A stretch of 64,000 nt of DNA from Sphingobacterium yanglingense. GTDB lineage: Bacteria > Bacteroidota > Bacteroidia > Sphingobacteriales > Sphingobacteriaceae. The DNA lies in NCBI RefSeq assembly GCF_004363245.1, contig NZ_SNYV01000011.1, positions 1,116,001-1,180,000 on the forward strand, in the 5' to 3' direction. The notes under the pieces are model-generated. The model saw nothing but the letters and a program-made list of their open reading frames with translations, was not told the origin of the DNA and did no database searches. Of the stretch, positions 53,707 to 62,185 are shown piece by piece. A program made the translations under genes and the position numbers. Numbering within the stretch: position 1 is the stretch's first letter; each line of letters starts with the position of its first letter.

Positions 53707-54701
53707 TCTACATCCTCCATTCCATCATTATAAAGGGTTTTTAGAACGGATGCCTCCAGGACATAGTTCTCACTTATCCAACGGGAAAAATTATCTTCAT
53801 AGCCATGGGTGAGGTAGACCTTTTGGGCTCCAGTGGCTATAACAGCGTCATTGAGTTGTCTCCAGTCGCAGTGATCTGATAATGGAAATCCCTTATCTAC
53901 GGATCTCCGTCTACGTGCTCCACGTAACTGCATCCAACCGCTACACATCGCCTCCCGATAAGGCTTTAGCTTTCTCAGCCAAGGGCTACCATTTGCTGAG
54001 GGTGGCGCTATAATAACTGCTCCCTCTATCTTACTCTTTTCCATGTCGGACCGTAGATGTACGCCCGGAAAGCTATAGCCAATAGTGGCAAGTGCCTCAT
54101 TTACATTTGCTACGGCGCCATGTAGGTAGATATCGCCTATGGATTGGTCCAGATGTGCTAGTATATTCTGCGCTTTACCCAGCGCGTAACCATACAGAAC
54201 AGTATTGTACCCATCCTGTGCATTGGATCTCCACCAGTCATTGATTTGCGAGTAAATATTCGAACTTTTAGGAAACTGATAAATTGGTAACCCAAACGTA
54301 CACTCAGAAATAAAATGGTCGCAAGGCACTAACTCAAATGGTTGGCTAACACCATCGGGTTCGGTTTTATAATCACCAGTAAACACCCACACTTCGCCTC
54401 TGTATGACAATCGAATCTGTGATGAGCCGATAATATGGCCCGCAGGATGATAGGAAATTTCTACGCCGTTGATTTCAAATGACTCACCATATTCCACTCC
54501 CTGAACAGACTGGTCAATACCTAACCGCAGTTTTAAGATAGGAATGGTATGCTGATGACAGATATAATGCTGCATCCCCCAACGCATGTGATCGCTATGA
54601 CCATGGGTAATCAATGCGACCTTTACAGGTCGCCAAGGGTCTATATAAAAATTCCCTTGCCTACAATATAAACCATTTTCATTGACAGTAAGTAAGGACA
54701 T
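53703..54701 (-). CDS. Ligase-associated DNA repair exonuclease (SNM1/beta-lactamase fold)
   Basis: A 332-residue metallo-beta-lactamase/beta-CASP-type nuclease. The zinc motif HxHxDH is H33-H35-D37-H38 in LITHGHSDHMRW. GHIIGSSQI and VFTGDYKTEPDG supply further ligands. These proteins are annotated as ligase-associated exonucleases and resemble SNM1-family nucleases. It is the first gene of the four-gene operon and overlaps the ligase start by 4 bp. Confidence 0.92.
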   Translation of the reverse strand: MSLLTVNENGLYCRQGNFYIDPWRPVKVALITHGHSDHMRWGMQHYICHQHTIPILKLRLGIDQSVQGVEYGESFEINGVEISYHPAGHIIGSSQIRLSYRGEVWVFTGDYKTEPDGVSQPFELVPCDHFISECTFGLPIYQFPKSSNIYSQINDWWRSNAQDGYNTVLYGYALGKAQNILAHLDQSIGDIYLHGAVANVNEALATIGYSFPGVHLRSDMEKSKIEGAVIIAPPSANGSPWLRKLKPYREAMCSGWMQLRGARRRRSVDKGFPLSDHCDWRQLNDAVIATGAQKVYLTHGYEDNFSRWISENYVLEASVLKTLYNDGMEDVE

Positions 54702-54886
54702 AAGCTAGCAGTGTAATCATTATTCTGTTTCATTATGCTAACAAGCGACGAGCATTATTGTTTAGAACGAAGTGGCTTAAGAGAATTATTAAACAGTATG
54801 TATATATGGCTAAAAAGCGCGTTTATGAAGTGCTACAAATTCTTATGAAGCTCTTAACTACTCGAAGAACCTTTACAAAAAATCAT

Positions 54887-55651
54887 TTAAGCAAAAATCT
54901 CATTTTTGCTGGTTAAAATAAGTGGTATACCGTCTGTCACAACGATGGTGTGCTCATGTTGCGCCATATATCCCCCCTTATCTCCAACCATAGTCCACAA
55001 ATCTGACTGCTCGACTGCATAGGATGAGGTCGTGGAAATAAATGTTTCAATGGCAACTACTGCATTCTTCTTGAAACGCCGCTGGTCATATCTATTTTTA
55101 TAATTAAGTAATTCATCCGGGTCCTCGTGTAGACTATTTCCAATTCCATGCCCTCCTAGATTCTTAATAACCTTAAGCCCTCTTTTACGGGCCTCGGTGT
55201 CCATAATATGTCCTACCTCAGCGATTTTCACTCCACCTTTGATATGATTAATTGCTTTACGCAAAATCGCTATAGAGGCGTCGACTAAGGGTTGATGTTT
55301 ATTAAAATCATTCCCTACTACAAAGGAGGCACCATTGTCAGCCCAAAATCCATTTAACTCGGCAGAAACATCAATATTTATTAAATTACCTTCCGTTATT
55401 ATCCGAGAATCCGAAGGTACTCCATGGCAAAATTCATTGTCAACACTGATACAGGTACAACCAGGAAAACCATAGGTAAGATACGGTGCAGAACGTGCTC
55501 CAAATCCAGATAGAACTTTTGCACCGAAATCATCTAGCTCCTTGGTTGTCATTCCAGGCTTTACATACTCCTTCATTGATTTTAAAGTATACGCAACAGC
55601 ATCGCTGACACGCTGCATACCGATTAAATCTTCTTCTTTCTTTATTAGCAT
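54887..55651 (-). CDS. map: Type I methionine aminopeptidase
   Basis: A 254-residue enzyme removing N-terminal methionine from nascent proteins. Metal ligands are visible: D in NIDVSAELNGFWADNGASF (two aspartates), H in GGHGIGNSLHEDP, E in VAIETFISTT, and a C-terminal glutamate/histidine in MAQHEHTIVV. The length is normal for type Ia. A TACCTTTG element (55690-55697, minus) about 40 bp upstream is a plausible -7 box. The divergent AraC-type regulator is unrelated in function. Confidence 0.93.
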   Translation of the reverse strand: MLIKKEEDLIGMQRVSDAVAYTLKSMKEYVKPGMTTKELDDFGAKVLSGFGARSAPYLTYGFPGCTCISVDNEFCHGVPSDSRIITEGNLINIDVSAELNGFWADNGASFVVGNDFNKHQPLVDASIAILRKAINHIKGGVKIAEVGHIMDTEARKRGLKVIKNLGGHGIGNSLHEDPDELLNYKNRYDQRRFKKNAVVAIETFISTTSSYAVEQSDLWTMVGDKGGYMAQHEHTIVVTDGIPLILTSKNEIFA

Positions 55652-55761
55652 GGTTTGTATTTATTTCTATTAATGGGTGTTATACTTTACAAAGGTACAG
55701 TCAAAACTAAATTGACACTAGTAAAAATCGGACATTTAGAAACTTAGCTTATTTTATTTCG

Positions 55762-55769
55762 TATTTTTG
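55762..55769 (+). promoter_or_regulatory. -7 element of the AraC-type regulator gene
   Basis: TATTTTTG followed by C matches TAnnTTTGC exactly. A clear -33 element is not seen at the right distance. Transcription would start about 3 bases before the ATG at 55779, implying an almost leaderless mRNA, and it excludes the in-frame TTG at 55767 as start. Confidence 0.45.
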
Positions 55770-55778
55770 CAAGTGGAT

Positions 55779-56633
55779 ATGCCGATAAATTTTCTGCAAA
55801 ATATTAAGTCATCTCCACTGGATGCAATAGCTTTAGTGGGTAATGGATTTCTCTCAAGAGACGGGGCTAATACTTCCGCTATCTTAGCTATCCATACCTT
55901 TTCTTGTTTGGATCTAAAAGGCAAACAACCAATATTTAATGATGGAATACCATCGCTTATTCTAATGCCCAAGAAGTCGGATACCGCATTATTAAAGATA
56001 AATAATGTACCTGTCTTATTTGACTCCGCCTGGCTGTGCTGTGGCACTATTAAAAGAACCTATTGGGAGTTACCTCCCGAGCTGCAGTATATTTTGGTAA
56101 TTCGTTTTAATCCTGCTTTTTTTTATATTTTTTTCAATATATCGCCAGCTGTCTTTGCTTCAAAACCCATTTGTAATCTAAAAGACCTGGCGGCGGATAA
56201 GTGGATGAAACTATTCGATCTCATTTATAATAAAGAGACTGTAGAAAGTCGGATTTCTTTCATCGAGAAGATTTTTTCTCCCACTCGCATTGATGACACC
56301 CGACGCAACAATTTTCCGCAACTCGTAAGCGCAGCACTTGAGCTGATAGATATGAAACAGGGAAATACAACTGTAAATAGTGTACTCCAACAGATAGGTA
56401 TACCTGATAATCCAAAATGGCTTCACCGTAACTTTGTAAAATACATGGGAATATCTCCTAAAAGGTATATTGCTCTCCAACGTTTCATCTATGCTTATGA
56501 GCGATGCCAAACAAATAATGTAAGAGACTATTTTGGTACAGCACTACATTCAGGATATTACGATTATAATCACTATCTCAAAGATTTCAAACAGTATATC
56601 GGGGTCTCTCCCACTCAGCATACATGGGAGTAA
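55779..56633 (+). CDS. AraC-family transcriptional regulator
   Basis: A 284-residue regulator. The N-terminal two thirds resemble a ligand-sensing domain of the Bacteroidota type (CLDLKGKQPIFNDGIPSL and later). The C-terminal AraC helix-turn-helix pair starts near 185 (NFPQLVSAALELIDMKQGN) and ends FGTALHSGYYDYNHYLKDFK and YIGVSPTQH. I start at the ATG on 55779; a TTG at 55767 lies inside the promoter. The target and ligand are unknown; the divergent map gene is a housekeeping gene. Confidence 0.8.
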   Translation: MPINFLQNIKSSPLDAIALVGNGFLSRDGANTSAILAIHTFSCLDLKGKQPIFNDGIPSLILMPKKSDTALLKINNVPVLFDSAWLCCGTIKRTYWELPPELQYILVIRFNPAFFYIFFNISPAVFASKPICNLKDLAADKWMKLFDLIYNKETVESRISFIEKIFSPTRIDDTRRNNFPQLVSAALELIDMKQGNTTVNSVLQQIGIPDNPKWLHRNFVKYMGISPKRYIALQRFIYAYERCQTNNVRDYFGTALHSGYYDYNHYLKDFKQYIGVSPTQHTWE

Positions 56634-56701
56634 ATGTGGAACGGTAGGATATAGGGCCAAAAGTAAATCCGGACTTTTTTCCTAACTTTACGATAAATAA
56701 A

Positions 56702-57073
56702 ATGTTTACCATGGATAGAAGATATTGCAGCATATTGCTAATGGGTGCCATAATAGGCACTACCGCTTGTCAAAGTAATAACAAACAGGCTTCGGACAAT
56801 CAATCGACTTCGATTGAGCATACTGTTGGCGCTGATGAAGCCAATATAGTTCTTGATTCGTTGAAGGATGATAAAGGAAATATATTGAACATGAAATTTG
56901 ATAATGCTGCTGGGACAGCAACGTTCGTCTTTCATAAGGACACGATACTCCTAACACAGGATACTACCGCTTCGGGCGTCCAATATAGCAATGAGAACTA
57001 TACATTTACGGAGCACCAGGCAGAAGCCATACTCACAAAAAATGGCACTGTAGTATTCTTCAAGAGTAAATAA
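56702..57073 (+). CDS. Small hypothetical lipoprotein
   Basis: A 123-residue protein with a lipobox at IIGTTACQSNN (cysteine about 23). The mature part has a polar linker and then strands typical of small membrane-attached beta-proteins (ILNMKFDNAAGTATFVFHKD). No family is recognised. The suppressor-of-fused gene follows 31 bp later and may be co-transcribed. An ATG at 56711 is an alternative start. Confidence 0.6.
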   Translation: MFTMDRRYCSILLMGAIIGTTACQSNNKQASDNQSTSIEHTVGADEANIVLDSLKDDKGNILNMKFDNAAGTATFVFHKDTILLTQDTTASGVQYSNENYTFTEHQAEAILTKNGTVVFFKSK

Positions 57074-57104
57074 AGATTGGACTATCGTATAAAGACTGTA
57101 AAAA

Positions 57105-57779
57105 ATGGACCAAGAACTTATCGAGAAAATACACGGTAAAGAACATTATTACGAAAATATTGAAGCGCTGGAAAGTCACCTCGATCGTTTCTTCGAAAGT
57201 GATGAGATCAGTGTATTCCATGAAATGGTGTCGCTGGACTTCCATTTGGATGTCTATTTTATACAACCAAAAGATAGAGAATATAATCTGCTTATTACCT
57301 CAGGCATGAGTCTACTGGAAATGCAGGTTCCTGACAGTATTGAAAACAAGGAAGACTATGCCTTTGCCGAGCTGATGCTACTGCTTCCCAAAGACTTAAA
57401 GTTTGGAAAAGTCTTTCCCAATGAAAGCAAAAATGACTGGATAATAGGAATGATGAAAGATATGGCCAGATTTCCGCATCATCGGGATACTTTTTTGACA
57501 GAAGGCCACACGCTACAAGCATGGTACGATATCGCTGAACCCTATGACGAATCCACCTCTTTTACCAGCTGCCTACTCCTCCCTTCGGCTACTTTTGACG
57601 AAGATTTTATGGAAATAAAAAGTGGCGATCGGATCATTAATATCTATAGTCTGTTTCCGCTATACAAAAGCGAACTAGAGTATAAGATACAGCATGGGTA
57701 TGGTAAACTGTTCGATTTATTGGTCGAAGCCGATGTAGAAGAAATACTGGATAATGAGCGTCCAAATATTGTCGAATAG
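57105..57779 (+). CDS. Suppressor-of-fused domain protein
   Basis: A 224-residue protein matching the bacterial Sufu-domain family: VSLDFHLDVYFIQPKDREYN, then LLITSGMSLLEMQVPD, AFAELMLLLPKDLKF and later INIYSLFPLYKSELEYK. In bacteria Sufu domains are often immunity proteins in polymorphic toxin systems, but no toxin is encoded here. The GNAT gene follows 17 bp later. Cytoplasmic; no signal peptide. Confidence 0.8.
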   Translation: MDQELIEKIHGKEHYYENIEALESHLDRFFESDEISVFHEMVSLDFHLDVYFIQPKDREYNLLITSGMSLLEMQVPDSIENKEDYAFAELMLLLPKDLKFGKVFPNESKNDWIIGMMKDMARFPHHRDTFLTEGHTLQAWYDIAEPYDESTSFTSCLLLPSATFDEDFMEIKSGDRIINIYSLFPLYKSELEYKIQHGYGKLFDLLVEADVEEILDNERPNIVE

Positions 57780-57796
57780 GATATTCAGCAACTGCT

Positions 57797-58312
57797 ATGG
57801 AACAGAATAAACTAACATATATTAAATATACGGCAACGGATTTTAGTGCTTTCGAGACTTTGGTCTTTGATGACGATATCATGCGGTACATTTCGGGCAA
57901 AGCACTCTCAATGGAACAAGCAAAGAACAAGTTCAAATCTATTTTGACCATCAATGGTCACGAAGAAAACTTGGGATATTTTAAAGTCTATGATGCGAAC
58001 GATAATCTTTTGGGAGATTGTAAATTAGAGCGTTGTAAACAAGATACGTCCAAACTCGAAATAGGCTACATTCTTAAGAAACGTTACTGGGGGCAAGGAT
58101 ATGGCACACAGTTCTGTACGGCAATGCTAACCTTAGCAAATGATTTTTATCCGAACCGAGATATCATTGGAATCATAGATCCCGACAATATAGCATCGAA
58201 AAAGCTTCTGGAAAAATTTGGTTTTGAGCGTTTTTTTATCGGTATAGAAGATGAACTACCTACCGAAAAACTAATCCTGAAACGATCTACAGTAAACGAG
58301 ATAGAAAAGTAA
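57797..58312 (+). CDS. GNAT-family N-acetyltransferase
   Basis: A 171-residue acetyltransferase of the RimJ/RimL-like type. The acetyl-CoA-binding motif is KRYWGQGYGTQFCTAMLTLA; the C-terminal motif B is DPDNIASKKLLEKFGFERF. Substrate (protein N-terminus, antibiotic or small molecule) cannot be told. It begins 17 bp after the Sufu gene and converges with the AadA-like gene 4 bp away. Confidence 0.85.
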   Translation: MEQNKLTYIKYTATDFSAFETLVFDDDIMRYISGKALSMEQAKNKFKSILTINGHEENLGYFKVYDANDNLLGDCKLERCKQDTSKLEIGYILKKRYWGQGYGTQFCTAMLTLANDFYPNRDIIGIIDPDNIASKKLLEKFGFERFFIGIEDELPTEKLILKRSTVNEIEK

Positions 58313-58316
58313 TGCT

Positions 58317-59129
58317 TTAAGTCAGGAGAATTGAACGTATAGACTGTTTCGCAAAATTGATAAATGCAAGCACCTCCTTCGGATCCAGCGTCAATTCCCC
58401 CTTCTCTCCTATTAAGTACTGTTGTCTAGCCTGAGCAACCAATGACTGATAGGCTCTTGGAAGGTGACTGATCAGCCAACTGGATGCATCTTCCTTAGAA
58501 GCAATTTCTCCCGCCGATGCACTAAACCAGATACGGGCTATCGTGAGGATAACGTTTCTTTCGTCGCCCAGCCAATCCTCTTCTGTATTCCATATGTCCA
58601 AGGTGCTTTTGAGAGTACGTAAGAAATCTCCTTCTGGTACAGGTTCAAAAAACAGAGAAGCATCTGGCCCCACAATAGGAACACTCACTGTCCTAAGTTT
58701 CTTGATCAGTATACATAAATCTATATCTGTAAGAGCTGGTTCAACAACACCCGCCAATATATCTTCCCTCAACCACTCACCGAATTGCATTTGCCGTCTC
58801 GGCGGATATTTCCAAGGTACAACATCCTGATAATTGACTACAGTAACTTCCAATGCGCGTGTACTAGACTCGGCACCTGGAATTGCGGAGTAAGCTAAAA
58901 GGGCCTGCATAAGTTCAAGACGTACGTCATCGGTCATCGGTCTGTCTATAGTCACAAACAGATCAATATCACTATACGGCTTCAAACCTCCCTCTACAGC
59001 CGATCCATACAGATGAATAGCCATTAAGGAATCTTCAAGATAGTTCTTGATCAGTGAACACGCTTTGACAAGCTGTTCGCTATCAAACAAACTCATATTT
59101 AAATCACTAAGCTGCCGGTATAAATGCAT
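58317..59129 (-). CDS. AadA-like aminoglycoside nucleotidyltransferase
   Basis: A 270-residue nucleotidyltransferase closely resembling ANT(3'')/AadA enzymes, which adenylylate streptomycin and spectinomycin. The active-site motif is LYGSAVEGGLKPYSDIDLF (GS at 42-43, D54 and D56). VPWKYPPRRQMQFGEWLRED, DPVPEG-type FEPVPEGDF and WLGDERNVILTIARIW all have direct AadA counterparts. The length is within the family range. No integron or transposon surrounds it, so it appears to be a resident chromosomal gene. The start may instead be the ATG at 59096. Confidence 0.85.
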   Translation of the reverse strand: MHLYRQLSDLNMSLFDSEQLVKACSLIKNYLEDSLMAIHLYGSAVEGGLKPYSDIDLFVTIDRPMTDDVRLELMQALLAYSAIPGAESSTRALEVTVVNYQDVVPWKYPPRRQMQFGEWLREDILAGVVEPALTDIDLCILIKKLRTVSVPIVGPDASLFFEPVPEGDFLRTLKSTLDIWNTEEDWLGDERNVILTIARIWFSASAGEIASKEDASSWLISHLPRAYQSLVAQARQQYLIGEKGELTLDPKEVLAFINFAKQSIRSILLT

Positions 59130-59240
59130 TAATTAAGAAATAAGTTCATTTTAAAAATGATAGGGATATATCATCTGTTGGCTAATATAATGATTAAAAC
59201 TCTGATTCTACACCGATAGGATACAGACCTGCGCAATTGT

Positions 59241-59272
59241 ATTGTGTGTAAAGGCGAATTTATGTAGGTTTG
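59241..59272 (+). promoter_or_regulatory. Promoter of the SRPBCC gene
   Basis: ATTG (59241-59244), 20 bases, then TAGGTTTG (59265-59272). The -7 element and flanks (TTTATGTAGGTTTGA) are the same as at the chrA promoter. The leader is about 85 bases. Confidence 0.65.
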
Positions 59273-59362
59273 ATAAAGAATAACTTGCCATTTGCCAAGT
59301 TTTCCTATTCCTGACTTCGTTAAATTTGCTTCTAAGGAACTTATTCATAAACAATAAAGAAT

Positions 59363-59773
59363 ATGGCAAATATAGAACTGGTGAATTACATAAAAGCACC
59401 TATTTCAACCGTATATCAGACACTCACGACTAGGGAGGGACTCGCTCAAATATGGACTAAAAGATTGAATGTCAAACCACAGGTAGGCTTTATAAATGAA
59501 TTCGACTTTAATGAACCTGAGCTCACTAAAATGAAAATTTTGGAACTGGAGGAGAATAAGAAAATCGTATGGGAATGTATCGAGTCAGACAAAGAATGGG
59601 TAGGAACGACGATTTCTTTCGAGCTATCAGAGCGGAATAACAAAGTCGCAGTACTATTAACACATGCTGACTGGCGAGCAATCACTGAATACTATAAATG
59701 GTGCAACTACAATTGGGCTATGTTTCTCCAACGACTGGGAAACTACTGCGAACACAGTTCGATCAACCAATAA
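59363..59773 (+). CDS. SRPBCC/AHSA1-like ligand-binding protein
   Basis: A 136-residue protein with the SRPBCC helix-grip fold: IELVNYIKAPISTVYQTLTT, then IWTKRLNVKPQVG, and WVGTTISFELSERNNKV. Members of this family bind small hydrophobic molecules or act as Hsp90 co-factors (AHSA1); no specific ligand can be named. It is monocistronic, with its own promoter, and overlaps the end of the convergent small gene by 11 bp. Confidence 0.85.
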   Translation: MANIELVNYIKAPISTVYQTLTTREGLAQIWTKRLNVKPQVGFINEFDFNEPELTKMKILELEENKKIVWECIESDKEWVGTTISFELSERNNKVAVLLTHADWRAITEYYKWCNYNWAMFLQRLGNYCEHSSINQ

Positions 59774-60044
59774 CTTCGTCATGGATAAAAACTTCTCCAA
59801 TTAATTCTTCATCGGAATTATTGGCCAAAGCATCATCTATCAGTAAAAAGTGTTTTCCCACCAATGGCCCGGATATTTTAGCGATTTCCTCTGTGTCTAA
59901 TTCAAAAAAACGAGTGACATCCACATAGTCTGGAATCCATGTGGGGTTTACATCAGAAAGATAAGAAGTGGAACGAAGAATATTGTACCCTCTATCTTTC
60001 AGTGCCACTAACACACTAAAATTCAACTTCATGAAACCTATCAT
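59763..60044 (-). CDS. Hypothetical protein (93 residues)
   Basis: A 93-residue frame with natural composition: LNFSVLVALKDRGYNILRST, then WIPDYVDVTRFFELDTEEIA. No domain or signal peptide is recognised. The coding look and ATG start (60044) favour a real gene over chance. It overlaps the SRPBCC gene end by 11 bp. An in-frame ATG at 60032 is also possible. Confidence 0.5.
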   Translation of the reverse strand: MIGFMKLNFSVLVALKDRGYNILRSTSYLSDVNPTWIPDYVDVTRFFELDTEEIAKISGPLVGKHFLLIDDALANNSDEELIGEVFIHDEVIG

Positions 60045-60347
60045 ACGCTTTCAATTATTATAATGTACACAGGGTTTAAACTCCTTTACGCTCTAAATTA
60101 TAGCTGAGAATTTCTCCGCTGTTTATACCTTAAATCATTTTTTCAAAGTAGAACAGCGCAACACTAAAAATGTTCAAAGATTGAATATTTATCTCTTGTT
60201 TAAGTAGGTAATTAGGTGTGCGATAGAACGCAAACGAGCAGTGCTCCCTGAGAAGAGGGAGCACTGGCTAGCATTAATGCACTAAAATCTTTAGGTAGCT
60301 AAGTAGTGGAAATACTACGGTCGCCCGAATTATTATTAAAACGAACG
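60045..60347. other. Intergenic region with one strong hairpin
   Basis: CAGTGCTCCCT (60239-60249) and AGGGAGCACTG (60256-60266) form an 11-bp stem with a 6-base loop. No T-run follows on either strand. It could be the end of the KAS III-like transcript or a structured RNA element. Nothing else is visible in these 303 bases. Confidence 0.5.
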
Positions 60348-61412
60348 TTACCACCTGTAGGTAATGGCATTTATATTCATTCCGGCACCCACCGAAGCAA
60401 ACATAATCAGGTCGCCACTATTCAAGACGAATGAACCGATTTCTTTATTTAGAACTTGATGAAGCAATGTAGGAACGGTTGCTACAGAACTATTTCCCAT
60501 ATAAGAAATATTCATAGGCATGACATGCGCTGGTAGTTCAACTACATTGTACAACTCAAAAAATCTTTTAACAATTGCCTCATCCATTTTATCATTTGCT
60601 TGATGGAGAAAAATCATTTTGAGGTCCTTGATATGCTCTCCACTCCGATCAAAGCATTCTTTCATTGCTTGAGGTACATATTTGAGTGCATATTCATAAA
60701 CTTTGCGGCCTTTCATCTTGATGAAGCGCGCTTCCTTCTCTTCTCCACTGTTCTCTCCTGCAGAGCTGATATAATCCAGTTCAAGTCCTGTATCGGATCT
60801 TGCTGCTGTATTGATGATACCAGATATTCCCTCAGTACTGGCTTGTACAATACACGCTCCGGCTCCATCCGAAAAAATCATGCTATCTCTATCGGAAGCA
60901 TCTAATACCCGTGAAAGGGTCTCTGCTCCAATCACCAAACATACGCGGGCGTCACCACATCGAATAGCCATATCGGCCTGAATCAGTCCTTGTACCCAAC
61001 CTGGACAGCCAAAGATGATATCGTAAGGTATACATGAAGTACTCTGAATACCCAATTTGTTCTTAATCCTTGATGCTACAGAAGGAACCATATCGCGAGG
61101 AGCACCAGGATATTTCATCTCGCCATAATTATGGGCTACTATAATCAGATCTATAGATTCCCTATCAATTTCCGAAATTCGTATAGCCTCTTCAGCCGCA
61201 AATGTCCCCATATCGGAAGCTGCTATTCCTAAGGGCGCATATCTTCGCTGCTCAATTCCAGTAATAGCTTTAAACTTACGGATTATAGTCTCCGTAGGTT
61301 GTTCTATTTTGTTCTGGTCATCTGTAAAGAAGTTACTGCTTAAAAAATGTTGATTATCAACTATTTCTGTCGGAATATATGCTCCTGTAGCAATTATCTT
61401 TGATCGAATCAT
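60348..61412 (-). CDS. 3-oxoacyl-ACP synthase III-like enzyme (KAS III/FabH-like)
   Basis: A 354-residue thiolase-fold condensing enzyme. The Cys-His-Asn triad is present: C136 in DIIFGCPGWVQGL, H in MIFLHQANDKM, N in SYMGNSSVATVPTLL. FabH primes fatty-acid synthesis from acetyl-CoA; this member is longer than standard FabH (about 320) and has a divergent nucleophile region, so a secondary-metabolite or special fatty-acid role is possible. No acyl-carrier or ketoreductase gene is adjacent. Confidence 0.85.
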   Translation of the reverse strand: MIRSKIIATGAYIPTEIVDNQHFLSSNFFTDDQNKIEQPTETIIRKFKAITGIEQRRYAPLGIAASDMGTFAAEEAIRISEIDRESIDLIIVAHNYGEMKYPGAPRDMVPSVASRIKNKLGIQSTSCIPYDIIFGCPGWVQGLIQADMAIRCGDARVCLVIGAETLSRVLDASDRDSMIFSDGAGACIVQASTEGISGIINTAARSDTGLELDYISSAGENSGEEKEARFIKMKGRKVYEYALKYVPQAMKECFDRSGEHIKDLKMIFLHQANDKMDEAIVKRFFELYNVVELPAHVMPMNISYMGNSSVATVPTLLHQVLNKEIGSFVLNSGDLIMFASVGAGMNINAITYRW

Positions 61413-61530
61413 TTCTATAACTATTTAATCTTTGAAAATAATTCTTCTCAAAGCCTCTAAAAATTTGAATTTAATAAAAACTAACGGTATTCATTTGCAA
61501 TAATACAAAAAAAAGAACTATATAAATAGA

Positions 61531-61559
61531 AAAAGCCGTTCGTATAAGGAACGGCTTTT
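61531..61559 (-). terminator. Terminator of the cold-shock gene
   Basis: AAAAGCCGTTC (61531-61541) and GAACGGCTTTT (61549-61559) form an 11-bp stem with a 7-base loop, 22 bp after the cold-shock stop, with T-runs on both sides. The stem core is the same as the terminator at 32298-32329. Confidence 0.85.
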
Positions 61560-61581
61560 ACAATATATGCAAGAAAAATAT

Positions 61582-61779
61582 TTAAATCAACTTAACATTT
61601 ACTGCGTTGGGACCTTTTTTCCCATCCTGGATGTCAAAAGATACGTGATCATTTTCGCGTATATTTTGTGTGAGGCCTGATACGTGTACAAATACCTCAT
61701 TTCCTCCATCATTTGGAGTAATAAATCCGAAACCTTTAGTTTCGTTAAAAAATTTTACAATGCCTTCGTTCATGGCCAA
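61582..61779 (-). CDS. Cold-shock domain protein (CspA-like)
   Basis: A 65-residue cold-shock domain. RNP1 is KGFGFI (15-20) and RNP2 is VFVHVS (29-34); the domain binds single-stranded nucleic acid and melts RNA structures. Complete length for the family. A -7-like TATATTTA (61817-61810) with TTTG 22 bases upstream is a possible promoter, leaving a 25-30 base leader. Confidence 0.95.
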   Translation of the reverse strand: MAMNEGIVKFFNETKGFGFITPNDGGNEVFVHVSGLTQNIRENDHVSFDIQDGKKGPNAVNVKLI

Positions 61780-62185
61780 TTTAAAAAAATAAAAAAATAA
61801 TTAATTATGTAAATATAGAATAAAAAACTCATTCTTACTCAAAATAAATAATACGTGTCTTGCCGATGACACACAAAAGCCACTGATGAACAAGGAGAAT
61901 CGTTCTAAATCAAACGGAAATAACGACAAAACCTTCCAGGTTCTACTTCCTCGTATTCTCTTAGGCTTCCTCTATCCAAAGCAATGAAGGATGATTTAAA
62001 GGCGGTTTATACATCAACACTTTTCACGTAACTTTTTCAAAGTTCACCATATGCTATTAATATAGCAGTCTACATCGAAAAGCATTTAGCCCAATTTGAA
62101 ATCTATCCAGAATACCAAAATTTTGTATTTTTACAATTCCAGGAATAGCCCATTGGCTAAAAAACAGACTTTCAATAGAAGAAAA
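61780..62185. other. Intergenic region between the cold-shock and glutaminase genes
   Basis: Besides the cold-shock promoter region it holds a 33-codon frame (61886-61987) without family resemblance and an inverted repeat AACTTT-TTC-AAAGTT at 62030-62044. A TATTTTTA (62126-62133) is a weak -7 candidate for the glutaminase gene. No RNA gene was recognised. Confidence 0.5.

Noticed and set aside
61886..61987. 33-codon frame between the cold-shock and glutaminase genes
   Set aside because: No recognisable motif, promoter or start context; expected by chance in this length.
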